A stretch of 64,000 nucleotides of DNA from Gloeopeniophorella convolvens (lineage: Eukaryota > Basidiomycota > Agaricomycetes > Russulales), in assembly GCA_022496205.1 (NCBI GenBank), contig WTXD01000033.1:124001-188000 (forward strand), read 5' to 3'. The notes under the pieces are model-generated. The model was not told where the DNA came from. It saw nothing but the letters and a program-made list of their open reading frames with translations, and ran no database searches. Numbering within the stretch: the first letter of the stretch is position 1; every line of letters starts with the position of its first letter. The position numbers were made by a program, and so were the translations under genes. Below, piece after piece: positions 53,299 to 64,000 of the stretch.

Positions 53299-53824
53299 TG
53301 TAACTCCAACATCGTGCGCGACTCGGGTTCGGGCGTTGAATCGTCGTCGCTGGGCACGGACGGTGCGGGTTCGCGTTGGGGCTCCCAGTCGGGACTTGCT
53401 GCGACGAAGGGTTCTGTTGGAGTCAGGTTTAGGGATCCGCGTGGATCCTCGTCGATAGGTTGGGACGTGGTGACGATAGGCGACCAATCGGGTCGCTCGG
53501 ACTGAGGATAGAGGAGAGAAGGGACTCGTATTCGCGCTGTAGCTACTGTACTGGAGAATACAGGAGGACAAGCTTGTAGCTACAGAGCGAGCAGCGTAGT
53601 CCTTAAATACTCGACGGTGCACTGCTGTATCGTACAGGAAAGGTTTGCATAAGGCAAGGAGAGGGATCCTTGTAGTTGTAAACGAGGCGCGAGGAGTCAG
53701 AGAGGCGATGCGGCGCAAGAGAACGAGGAGACGAGACGAGCGGCGCAGCGCGAGAACGAGGCACGTACCGTACGAAAAAGGAAAGAGTAAGGAAAATAGT
53801 AGGGCAGTACGTAGAGCCGTAACA
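53299..53824 (-). repeat. gypsy 5' LTR
   Basis: 526 bp, TGTAACTCC...CCGTAACA on the plus strand. It should hold the promoter for minus-strand transcription; about 320 bases separate it from the first gag ATG. Confidence 0.93.
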
Positions 53825-53829
53825 ACTCA

Positions 53830-54238
53830 CCGGCACTTTTGGCGCTTCAGAACCTCCGTAACAAGTCATGCTCTCTCACACACCATGCAAAGGCGCTCTA
53901 TCAACTGTCTATCGCCGCTGTCAACACCTAGGCTGCAGCGCCTACATGTCCCGGGGTCCTCGTCCAGACCATCGCATCCCGCAATACCCTTGATCTCGAC
54001 TTCCGACTCTGCAGCCCTCCATAGCCATCACCACCACCACAGCATCGCTTGCGCCGTCTACATTCCCTCATGGCGAGTGACCAGTTTGCGTTAGCGCCAT
54101 AAGCAGGACTCATCAATAGCATGTCTCCGTGTTGTTGCTCACCGATTGTGTGCTACACGTGTCATCTCATCAGCCCAAGACAACCCGTGTCCTAAAACCT
54201 AGGATCAACGTACGCAGAGTCTATCTGCGCCTGAATGC
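53830..54238. other. Intergenic / 5' region of the NACHT gene
   Basis: About 400 bases between the gypsy insertion and the NACHT gene. Short frames only. Part of it may be 5' exon sequence of the NACHT gene. Confidence 0.35.
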
Positions 54239-57200
54239 GTGACTGGACGACATGCTTTCAGTTGCCAGGCTGGGGATCCGCCTGAAAGCCCACCCCGCCG
54301 TTCCCACCTTCGGTTGACAAGTGAGCGCCCTACCTTTCCCCGCATTCAATCAAGAACACCGAGCACATCTACTCACCCAGTCATTCATGCCGACGGTCTT
54401 CACACCATTACTGGGCTCCTTGACAAGCTTGTAAAGCGTCGACGCTTCTATGTGACTGTAACAACAGACGGGGTCACCACCAAGACGACAAAAGCTATCA
54501 GGAGGGGGAAACAGTTGGCAAGATGGGACGAGACATTCAACAATCTGTGCGTCTCTTTTACTGTTACTTTCGGTTTTTGGTCTTCACGGACCTGATGCTT
54601 TCCTGCAGCCTGATAGAACCGTCCTCGCAGCTCACGCTCCGACTCCGATGACGCGCTCGTGGGAGAGCTTGAGCTCCTCTATACTGAGCTGGTTCGTGAT
54701 CCAGCTCCGCGCGGTGCGTCGTGCGATCATTACACATTCCTCCCGCCCCAGTCTCTGAACGAGCTATTCGTAGACTTTCCCCTTACTCTCCCCAACCTCT
54801 CCACCAAACAGCCGCAGCGTGTTACTCTCCGCTTGGCGATCACGATTGAAAACACCGAGCCCCATTCCGAGCCTGCCCTCTCTTCAAGCTCCTCTAAGTC
54901 AGCCTCCAGCTCCGGAAAGGTGGACGAGAGTCCGATCCGCAGCCCGTCGTCCGCCCCATCCGCAGCCGAGGCAGTTCCTGGGACGCCTTCCATTGCAGAG
55001 ATGCTCGATCGAGTTGGCTTGCCAACCGTTGATCTAGCAGCTGGAAAGATCACCGGGCCCGCGGCGCTGGTTGCCAGCACAGCGAGTCTCGCAGAGCAGA
55101 CCTCAGATGCGCTGGGCCAGGCTGAAAACATATACGACACGTGGAGCGTCGTCCTCACAAGGATGAAATGGATTGTTGACTGCACGGACAAGATTGCTGA
55201 GGTTTGTGTCTCTTCAATCCTGTGCGTGTCGTCATCTTACGACTGTATCCTAGATTCATCCATACGCCAAGATCGTATGGAGCGTCCTCTCTTCGATCCC
55301 CAAGGCGCGTCGTCTTGTATTTGTGATCCAGGAGACCATCTCAAGTTCTCATGAATTCGTTCGCACAGACGATCTTCGACCAAGTTGAGCGTGATGAAAA
55401 CGTGAAAGCGCTGGTGCTCGCAATGCACGACGCTTTGGACCTTGCGCGTGATGCTAGCGCGTTTGAGAGCAACATCCAGGACTCGGCCCAGAGAAAAATC
55501 GTGATGGACATGGTGATCCATGCTCGCATCTGTGGCGAGTTTATCCAGACGTACGCAAAGGATACACAATTCTGTACGTCTCAAACGAAGGATGCGATTT
55601 TCGCGAGTTTGATCTGACACGAAGTCGTGGTTCTCAGCGACGCGGCTGTGGAAGAACACGGGACGTGGGGTTGACGCTCGCGTTGAGAGCTACTGTTCCA
55701 AGCTCGTGGCGCTGCGCGATGGATTCTTGAGGCATGCCATGGTGACCATCGAGAAGACGATCTTCCAGGTCTTGGACGAGGTCATCGACGCGAGTATGTC
55801 GCCAATATGCCATAGGGTTCATGTAGAGCTGACAATCCTCACGTAGACATGTCTACGGAGATCAAGCAGATCCCATATCCATCAGGTGCATCCTTTCTCA
55901 CCGACAAGGGGTGCCTTGCCGGCACCCGAACTGCGTTCTTGAAGTACATCACCGACTGGGTGGAAGGGCCTGATTCGGAGTCGACGCGCGGGCTCATACT
56001 GTTTGGGCAAGCCGGGACAGGCAAGTCGTCCATCGCGCATGAAATCGCACACCACTTTCGCAAAAAGCATCTTCTCGCATCATCATTCATGTTCCTGCGT
56101 AGCAAACAATCCGAGCAGAAATCTCATCTCCTTTTCACCGGCCTTGCGCGCGACCTCTCTGACCGTTATCCCGCATTTCGTTCTTCTTTGGCGAAGGCTA
56201 TCAAGGATGACACCTTTACTCGGCAAGGCACGGAAGACCTCTCCATAATATTCGAGTCCCTCCTGCTACAGCCCCTCAAAGATACGGCCCTCGTCAGCCC
56301 TATTTTTGTTGTCATTGACGCCCTGGATGAAGCATCGAGCGTGACCGGGCGAAATGGGCTGCATAAATTTCTCGCGGAACGCATCCACGATCTCCCTCCA
56401 AACTTCCGCATCCTCATCACCTCGAGACCAGAGCACGACATCGAGCATGTCTTTCGAGATGTCAAGTCGATCGGCGTCAAACGCATGACCGACCCGGAGT
56501 TGTCGAGCCAGGCAGACAAAGACATCCGTTCTTATTTCCGAGCCAACCTCCCTTCCGATGTTTTCGACAAGCACGGAGAGGAGTTTGCGAAAAAGGCGGA
56601 AGGCTTGTTTCAGTGGGCCGCCGCTGCTTGCAAATATATACGGGAGACCCGTGGGCTTGCACCAAGCAAACTCGCACAGCGCGTTCTGAATCCCGCCCCA
56701 GGATACCAGCGGACAGACCCTCTGGATACGTTATATGCCACTATCCTCGGCTCTTACTTTGGCGACCTTAAAGATTACGATATCCGGCGGAACTACCAAT
56801 CTGTCATGGGTCAGCTGTTTTGCGCATTTGAACCACTCTCTGGACAGTCCCTAACTGACCTGCGACGCTACGCCCATTCCGATGACGCCGACGATAGCAA
56901 CTCGGTATCTGCAATCGTCAGCAACCTTGGATCGCTCCTGAGCAACGTCTCACCAGGCGCCGACTTGACGCAGCCCATCATCCCACTTCACACATCGTTC
57001 CGCGACTTCCTCACTTCGAAGGATAGGTCGAGAGAATTTTGGATAGACCTCGACGATTCGCATCGACAGATGGCGTACTGTTGCCTCGGCCTCCTGACTT
57101 CGGACAAACTCCACTTCAACATGTGCAAGCTTGTGTCATCATATCAAAAGAACTCGGACGTTCCTGACATCCACTCCCTCGTGTCCCGCTACATCATTCC

Positions 57201-59853
57201 CGCCCTATCCTACGCCAGTCGCTTCTGGGATGACCATTTGCAACACGTGCCGTTTCATGCCGATTTTGTCAAGAAACTTCGAGCGCTCTTATTGGAGAAG
57301 TTCCCATTCTGGCTCGAAGCTCTCAGCCTCCTCGATTGCGTCGATCTTGCTCTGCAAGCGTTGTCAACGCTGAAAGAATGGATAATCAAGGAGCAGAGTG
57401 TAAGTGCCTAGAGGCTCGCGCCCCTTTTACCTTGCACCAGTTCTCACAAGGAGCACCTCCGACAGAACCACGTTGCGGAAGTAGGCTCGCTTTCAGCATT
57501 CGTCGATGATGCCACCGCGTTCGTGCGGTACTTCGGCATGCCTATGTCCCAGAGCGCCCCACACATCTACTTGTCTGCCCTCCCATTCTCCCCAGCATCA
57601 TCACTCGTGCTCGAGCGTTATGACAAGATGTTCCCAAACACGATGGCGCTAGAACGAGGGAGGCTAGCTCATTGGCCAGCGCAGGAGACAGTCATCGGCG
57701 TGGGCGCAATCTGCGTTTCCGTTGCATTCTCGCCGGACGGCACGCGCGTTGCTTCCGGCCTGTCGGACGGTACGATCCACATATTCAACTCCTCGACCGG
57801 CCAGGAGATCCGAGGGCCGTTCACCGGGCATGAGGGCTGGGTCATGTCCATCGTGTTCTCCCTAGATGGACGACAACTTGTCTCCGGATCGAGTGATGGC
57901 ACGATCCGGGTGTGGGACACCGCGACGGGGGAGGCAGTCTCAGAGCCATTCGCGGGACATACGGGTGGGGTCAACTCTGTCGCGGTCTCACCGGATGGTC
58001 GATACGTCGCATCAGGCTCGAATGACCAAACAATCCGCGTTTGGGTCACCTCCACAGGGTCGATGGCCATGGAACCATTCACGGGTCACGCAGGCCCCGT
58101 CAAGTCTGTCGCGTTCTCCCCGGATGGTCTCAGCATCGTCTCGGGATCGGATGACGAGACCATCCGTGTATGGAGTGTAACAACAGGAGAGCCGGGTGCA
58201 GAGCCTCTCGAGGGGCACACCGACCCCGTCAACTCCGTCACGTTCTCCCCAGATGGACAGTATATCGTCTCCGGCTCAGAGGATTGCACGATCCGCATCT
58301 GGGATGCCACCACGAGGGGCTCGGTCGCAGCGCCACTCGAGGGACATGTCGGCGCCATCAACTCTGTCGTTGTCTCTCAGCAATATATCATCTCATGTTC
58401 AGCTGATTCAACGATCCGCATCTGGGATGCCACGACCAAATTGCCAGTCGGGGAGCCACTCACTGGCAATGGGAGTGTTGTTAGGTCCATTGCACTCTCA
58501 TCGGATGGTCGACACATTGTATCAGGCTCGCAAGACAAGACAGTGCGCACCTGGGACATGTTCGCCGTGCGCCCAGCCGACCCCGCAATGCAGGGACCTG
58601 TGGAGCGGGACCTTGACATCTCACTTTCGCAGAATAGTCAGCGCGTCAACTCGGGTTCGGAGGGCCAGACGGTCGAGGCTATGGGCGTTGCGGACGTCGT
58701 TTGGTCAGTGGCATTCTCACCGGATGGCCGACTCGTTGCCTCAGGGTCAACGGATCGCACGATTCGCATATGGGATGCCGCGACGGGTAAGACAAGGGGA
58801 AAACCACTCACAGGACATACAGATGAAGTCAACTCTGTCATTTTCTCACCGGACAGCCAACGCGTTGCTTCTGGCTCAGGTGATCGAACGATCCGCGTCT
58901 GGGACGTCGCGACAGGCCAGGTCGTCGTCGGACCACTCGAGGGACATCTGAACATAGTCACGTCTGTCGCGTTCTCCCCCGACGGCCGGCGGATCGCCTC
59001 GGGCTCCTTTGACGAGACGATCCGTATCTGGGACGCCGCGACGGGAAAGGCAGTAGCAGAGCCATTCACAGGTCACACGGATGCGATCAGGTCCATCGCG
59101 TTCTCGCCGAATGGTCAATATATCACCTCGGGCTCGTACGATCATACGGTCCGACTGTGGGATGCAACAACAGGTCAGGCAATTGCAGGACCATTCACGG
59201 GACACACAGGTGTGGTCTACTCTGTCACATTCTCTCCCGATGGCCGATACATTGCCTCGGCCTCGCACGATCAGTCGATCCGCATCTGGGATGCCGCGAC
59301 AGGACAGGAAACTGCAGATCCTTTCATGGATGACAGCCTTTATCCCTTATCTGTTTCATTCTCGCCAGATGGTCGCCATGTCGTCTCGGGCTGGGATGAG
59401 GGTGCAATCCGCATCCTGGACGCCAGAACAGGGCATGAAGTCTCGGACCCGCTCATACCGGGACACGCAGGCATAGTCACGTCTGTCGCCTACTCACCCG
59501 ATGGTCGACATATCCTTTCTGGCTCATTCGACACCTCAGTTCGGTTGTGGACCACACCAGCGACCAACGCATCCGCGACGGGTGCTCTGAGCTCGGACGA
59601 TTCCCGCGCCAGCCACCGCAGCGGCGGCACCACAGTTCCCGCAGAATTTCGGACGGATCAGGGGTTTGCGGTGGGCGACGACGGGTGGATTCGAGGTTCC
59701 GGTGGTGAGCTCGTTGTCTGGATTCCTGAACCGCACCGGGTTGGCCTCCCCCGGCCGAATAATGTGTGGGTCAGGGCGAAACACGAGACGGTCTTGGATA
59801 GTAGGCGTTTTGTTCATGGGTCGGGTTGGGCGACGTGTTACAAACCCAACTAG
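54239..59853 (+). CDS. C2-NACHT-WD40 NLR-like (STAND) receptor
   Basis: Seven exons: 54239-54546, 54609-55201, 55254-55316, 55369-55573, 55638-55793, 55848-57399, 57466-59853. The first exon start is uncertain. The N-terminal region resembles C2 (FYVTVTTDGVTTKTTKAIRR, WDETFNN, then LTLRLRSDDALVGELELLYT). A helical linker follows. NACHT has the P-loop LILFGQAGTGKSSIAHEIAH, Walker B FVVIDALDEAS and the sensor-like FRILITSRPEHD. About 13 WD40 repeats occupy 57.7-59.55 kb, with near-repeating units such as VAFSPDGRRIASGSFDETIR and GHTD/GHTG starts. One repeat near 58560-58690 is degenerate. The C-terminal tail has GFAVGDDGWIRGSGGELVVW. Such proteins oligomerise on ligand binding and in fungi include allorecognition and cell-death receptors; the ligand here is unknown. 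No internal stop was seen, so the gene looks functional. Confidence 0.9.
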
Positions 59854-60501
59854 TGCGTTGCGTCGTCGGATATGATTACTGCGTCGTGTTGTACGATAGG
59901 TTTGTTGATGTTGTGGATTCGTGCAGAACCGACTACTTAGCTGTTCACGTCCAGCGTTCAGGTGTTCGAGCCCTCACCAATTCCATGTTGAAGATACGTC
60001 TACTGAGCTCACGGATCGAAAGTTGTATGGAATGTACACATTTGATCGCGCGGAGACCTCGCGCGCACGCCCTCGCTTGTGCGTGATATTTTCTGGTCCC
60101 CGGACGGACAGTGCGATCACCTGAGTTCGGCGTGGTCCGGTCAGGGCTGCTTCGGCGGCGTGGTCGATTTGGGTCGTATCTGACTCACAGAGTTGTCCCC
60201 ACTACATCACCGACGACGCTCATCCACGCGTTGAGCTCGATTCATGCGCCCGCCAGGATCAAGCCTGCACGAAGTACAGCAGCCGAGGCCGACAGGAGGT
60301 TTGTGCCAGGATATTTGGATGACAAAAGCGCACCCGAACCCCCTAGGAAGGGTCGAGTAGAACTGTAGAACTGTAGAACTTGCAAAGAAATAGTACTGAT
60401 GAGGCTGGGCTCCGATTCGCGCGGGAAGGTTGGCCACTGCGGGACACTGGAATAATGCAGGAGGTTGACTATGTACCACGGCTTTCCCCCGTCGGCGCTC
60501 C
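59854..60501. other. Intergenic
   Basis: About 650 bases between the NACHT gene and decayed gene copy B; short frames only, nothing recognised. Confidence 0.35.
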
Positions 60502-62280
60502 ATGCATGACTCCCCCTTCTGCCTCGCACACCGCGCCAACCCCAGTCTCGTCGCCCTCGCCGCTGCCGGTATCGTCCCCCCGCCAGGCATGCCGACGACC
60601 CCGCTCGGGCAGGACTCCTTCCCCTTGCCCGCTCTTAGGCCTCCTTCCCCGCCCTTCCAGCAGCGCACCGCCGCCAGCCCAGCGTGGGCACTGGTAGCCT
60701 CTCCCTCCCGGTTCCCCCTGCACCCCCTGCCGCGTCGGCCCGCTACGACACGACCACAGCCTCTCCCTCGCAGCGGCGTCCTTTACTCCTCCGCGCCAGT
60801 ACTTCAGCTTCAACAACAACAAGAAGAGTCGGCCACCGCGGAGGAGGACTGCGTGCTCGCAGAGGCGTCGCACGTCGCGACCGTCAGCATGGACGACACG
60901 CTCGACATGGGGCTCAACGCAGACGCAGACGCGGACACTTCCTCCGTCGGTGCGATGGATGTCGAGTCGACAGCATCACGACCGCTGCGCAGAGGCAGCT
61001 GCACTCGCGCCACGTCTCGCGTCCCCACTCCGTCTACGACAGGGGCGCGGCGCCGAGCCTGAGGAGGACGACGCGATCGGCGAGTGGACCGACTCGGAGG
61101 ACCTGCGCACGGAGGCGACCGAGGACGAGGTACGTTGCCCCGCCGTGTTGCTGCCACGAGTTGCGCACATCCTGACAACATGATCCCCTGCCTGCCCTAC
61201 TCTCTCTGCCCCTTCACCTGTCCCCCACCCATCTCCACCATGAATCCCTGTTCCCCGCTCCTCACACCAGGAGAGCATTTGCGAGTACTCCGGCCCGTCC
61301 AACGAAGAGCGCGCGCGCCAGGACCACCAGCAGCGCCGCCTCATACGTCGCGCGCACCACCAGCCCCCGCAGAACTCGATCTAGATCCTGCGCCGGGTCC
61401 CGCGCTTCGCATTCGTACCACTCAGCCCGCTCTCGCTCCCATTCGCCGCGTCCCTCCGCGGGTCCGCGGACGACGAGTGCGCCCCGACCCGAGTGACGAC
61501 GGCGGCCCCGCATCACCCTGCGCAGGCGCACTCGCTTGCACCATCCGTCGGCTTGATGGCCCCGCTGTTCGCCGCCCCCGTCTACTCTCTGACCCCGCCA
61601 CCGCCGGTCCTCGTACCCTTCTTGCGGTGCAACGAGACACTCGTACCCCATGCCAGGCCGTTCGTGTTCGGCGGCACGGGCGACGGTGCGCGCCGCTTCT
61701 CCAGCTCCTTAATCCCAGGCATGTTCCCCCACTACATGCGCAAGCGCAACCACGACCCTCTGACCACAGCCGCCGCAGCAGCCCCAGTAGCAACCCTAGC
61801 AATATCAGTCCGGCGGCCACGCGCGCGGCCCGTCGTTCGGCCGCCCGCTCAGCGTCGGTGCGCTCGTTCAGGCCTGGCGGCGCGTTTAGGTTCACGCTCC
61901 CGCTGCGCGCGCCGACACCGCCGTTCCTGCTGCGCGCACCTTCACCTGCGCTCGCGAAGCCCGAGTCCGAGCCCGTGCGCGGGCTCGCGAGAAACGCCAG
62001 CAGCGCGGGTCGCGCGAGGATGATGCCAGCGCGACCACGAGCAAGGGCTCAGCTTTGAGAATTTTGCGAGCCAGCACGACGCCGCGCGACTCGTGCCCGT
62101 CGACGGATGCGATACTCGGCACACCCAGTTCGTGCCACCGAGTACGTCAGCGTGGTTCCTATGTTGCAGGTTCGTCTTATCTTGGCACCTTCTCCGCGCT
62201 ATGCCTGACGTCTCTATAGGACGAGACGACCAACGTCGCTGATCTCTACACAGAGATGCTACGTGTCGTAGACGATCCCG
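60502..62280 (+). pseudogene. Decayed acidic/Pro-rich gene, copy B (unknown family)
   Basis: Paralog of 34480-36130. Shared pieces in order: a Pro-rich start (PPGMPTTPLGQD ... RPPSPP), CVLAEASHVATVSMDD with an Asp/Ala run, SEDLRTEATEDE before a GTACGT donor near 61130, ESICE at the next exon, GPSFGRPLSVG (frame-shifted), FRPGGAFRFTLPLRAPTPPF, EGSA-like KGSALRILRAST, and DETTNVADLYTEM with SYIGQAFTELL near 62230-62320. Frame changes are needed at several points, for example around 61380 and 61860. No domain recognised. It is followed directly by a DBP3 helicase fragment, whereas copy A is followed by dynein. Confidence 0.48.
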
Positions 62281-62346
62281 CGACGTGCTCGTACATCGGT
62301 CAGGCCTTTACCGAGCTGCTCGGCCCTGCTCGGCCGTGGCCAGGCC

Positions 62347-62900
62347 GTGGTGCGTGACAAGCGCAAGCGCGAAGACGCCGCGGCCTCGCCCGCCTCGCCT
62401 CGCCCACAAAAGCCCCGTTCATCCACGTCCGCGCCCGCCATCTCGCCCGCCGACGCCGAGGTATACTTCCAGACCCACACCATCACCCTGCTGCCTTCCG
62501 CGCCGCCGCTCTTCCCGCCGCTCACCTGCGACGCGCTCGCGGTGCCCGCCGGGCTCTGTGGCGGGCTCTGCGACGCGTTCGCAGGTCTCAGCTTGTGCAG
62601 GCGTACACGTGGCCGTTCGCGCTCGCGGGGCGTGACGTCGTCAGCATCGCGGAGGCGGCAGCGGCAGGATGCTCACGTTCGGCATCCCCGCCCTCACGCG
62701 GCAGCTCGGCATGCGCGGTGCACGCGGGAAGAATGCGGGCCTCTGCGCGCTGGTGCTCGCGCTGGCGCACGAGCCCGAGTTGCAGATGCACGACGCGCTC
62801 GTGCCTCTGCGCTCGGCGGTGTCGACAAGGACACGCAGGTGCGCGCAGTGCCTCTCCGCTCCACACACACCAGGTTGGCGTTTTAGATTCCTTCCGCATG
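62347..62900 (+). pseudogene. DBP3: Truncated DEAD-box RNA helicase fragment, DBP3-like N-terminus
   Basis: The segment opens with DKRKREDAAASPASP, then SPADAEVYFQTHTITLLP and PPLTCDALAVPAG, the N-terminal extension and Q-motif approach of Dbp3. In a shifted frame it continues QAYTWPFALAGRDVVSIAE, where the family has the Q motif and motif I; the expected 'TGSGKT' is replaced by an Ala/Gly run, so the Walker A site is lost. A third stretch gives LTFGIPALTRQLG and LVLALAHEPELQMHDALV, corresponding to the region around motif Ia, with the conserved PTREL altered. Everything after motif Ia, including DEAD, is missing. It is a dead gene fragment. The real DBP3 should lie elsewhere in the genome. 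Confidence 0.72.
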
Positions 62901-64000
62901 GTGCTCCGTCTTTATGGACAAGTTTCTGTCCTCTGCTCTGGAAGCAGCACCTTTTCTGCAACGACTCTGCACTCACCATTTGTAGGTGATTACAAGCACC
63001 AACTCGTCCACGCGGCGCTTCTCCAGGTCCGGGAGTGCGATTGCTGTAGAAGGTACCCGGCTCTCCCTGCTGCGGGGGGCTCGCGTCTTGGCGTCCCGAC
63101 GATCCAAGCTTTTCATTCGAATAGGTGTAGAATGCATTTACTCTTTTCGAGTCTGGCGTCTTGTATCGGTCTGCGCACGTCCGCAGAGGCTCACGACTCG
63201 CAAGTAGTCCGAATTGATATTCGCGTTGCGGCAACATCTAGTACTAGTAGTAAACGTAGGTCGGTAGTACAAGCTACTTGTGTTCGTACATCTCGAGTCA
63301 CGTAATGAGCACGATTCAGACAGGATTCAACTTCATTACTGCTGGCATCCCACTTCGTAGCAGGTTGCGGAAGTAAACCAGGGCATCCTGTCAGGGATAT
63401 CAGGCTTCAAGCATATTATCTGAGTGGCACCGCGCGCCGAGCCTGGGCCTGAGACTGCGTCTGGGTCCTCGACCCGAAAACAACACCTCAGAGTAACTGG
63501 GAAGTAGGATAACAAGCTTCCGAACGAGGGCGCGCAGCGGTGCAGAGCATATACGGGAGTGGAAACGAAAAGTGCACGCAAGAGCGAGCTGGGAATAGCG
63601 CAGTGAAGAGGTGATCCACAGATGACAATAAATTAGCCCGGCTGCTGCATTTGGTGGTTGTACCTCGTAATTGTGTCGTCCGTACGCGTGCCAGAAGCGA
63701 GTCGGACCAACGTCGCGTGTTAGATACGTGGCTGGCCATGAGATCCAACAACCTCTCAGCGAGGCACCCGGGGATGACGGAGAGCCCCGGGCCTAGCTTG
63801 TGCATACGCACGCCTACGCCTATCACCTGTAAGTTACGCAGACAAAAGTTCGCAGACATGACGAGACGCTTGATCAGACAGATCAAGAGCCCTAGCCTGC
63901 ATTAGCTCCGCGCAAGTGACGAGCGAGGCGATCGGAAGCACACCCGAAGGGAATCGCGGCACTGATGGTCGAAGGCATGATGAATCGTGAACCGACCTCG
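62901..64000. other. Right edge, no supported gene
   Basis: About 1.1 kb. Frames are short on both strands. A stretch near 63525-63600 (CGCGCAGCGG with purine-rich context) weakly resembles the leader of the gypsy element near 52860-52920 but is too short to call. Confidence 0.35.

Larger units (their letters stand above)
45719..53824 (-). mobile_element. Ty3/gypsy chromovirus-type LTR retrotransposon (8,106 bp), pol disabled
   Basis: LTRs at 45719-46239 (521 bp) and 53299-53824 (526 bp), TG...CA, flanked by a perfect 5-bp duplication ACTCA (45714-45718, 53825-53829). On the minus strand are gag, protease-RT-RNase H-integrase with a C-terminal chromodomain, and a third ORF before the 3' LTR. 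The LTRs differ by three transitions plus a small length difference near the left end. Three TGA codons interrupt the pol frame, so this copy is not autonomous unless they are read through. It lies 133 bp from the copia element. Confidence 0.94.

Overview
The window is nuclear DNA of a filamentous basidiomycete, most likely a wood-decay Agaricomycete. The signs are many short GT-AG introns of about 50-65 bases, GC-rich coding sequence, and a typical gene set: a DUF6534-like membrane protein pair, a short secreted tyrosinase, a C2-NACHT-WD40 receptor, a KDZ-class DNA transposon, and copia and chromodomain gypsy retrotransposons. No rRNA, tRNA, CRISPR array or prokaryotic operon was seen. Many of the longest open frames lie opposite real genes or in low-complexity arrays and are not called.

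Host genes, left part (1-21.6 kb): two tandem paralogous membrane proteins (1-1300, 2311-3975, +); two minus-strand paralogs ending in a bHLH-like domain split by an intron at the same position (4520-5647, 7142-7923); a secreted tyrosinase (8273-9865, -); the Iwr1 homolog (10721-12021, +); two paralogous short-chain dehydrogenases (12352-13478, -; 18050-19120, +) enclosing a small uncharacterised gene and an F-box gene; and a Bor1/SLC4 transporter (19349-21556, -).

KDZ element (21640-32346): 10,707 bp with 364-bp terminal inverted repeats (two mismatches) and 8-bp target duplications matching at seven of eight bases. It inserted 83 bp upstream of the Bor1 start codon, separating it from a divergently placed Vps68/TMEM50-like gene (32887-33461). 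It carries an apparently intact CxC-KDZ transposase and two further intron-bearing genes. Inside each terminus lies an array of a CCCAGCCC-type motif alternating with purine/pyrimidine tracts, pointing in opposite directions at the two ends. This is the strongest candidate for a little-described system.

Middle and right part (32.4-64 kb): a decayed gene (copy A), a dynein heavy-chain tail fragment, a ChaC-type gamma-glutamylcyclotransferase (38052-39183, -) and an AT-rich island. Then come two complete LTR retrotransposons almost back to back: copia (39990-45575, TSD AGTCT) with one intact gag-pol frame, and gypsy (45719-53824, TSD ACTCA) with gag, pol broken by three TGA codons, a chromodomain integrase and a third ORF before the 3' LTR. 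A large C2-NACHT-WD40 gene follows (54239-59853, +), then copy B of the decayed gene joined to a DBP3 helicase fragment.

All seven base substitutions counted between the paired LTRs and TIRs of the three elements are transitions at CpG sites. The elements are therefore young, and the visible decay is by CpG deamination or a RIP-like process.
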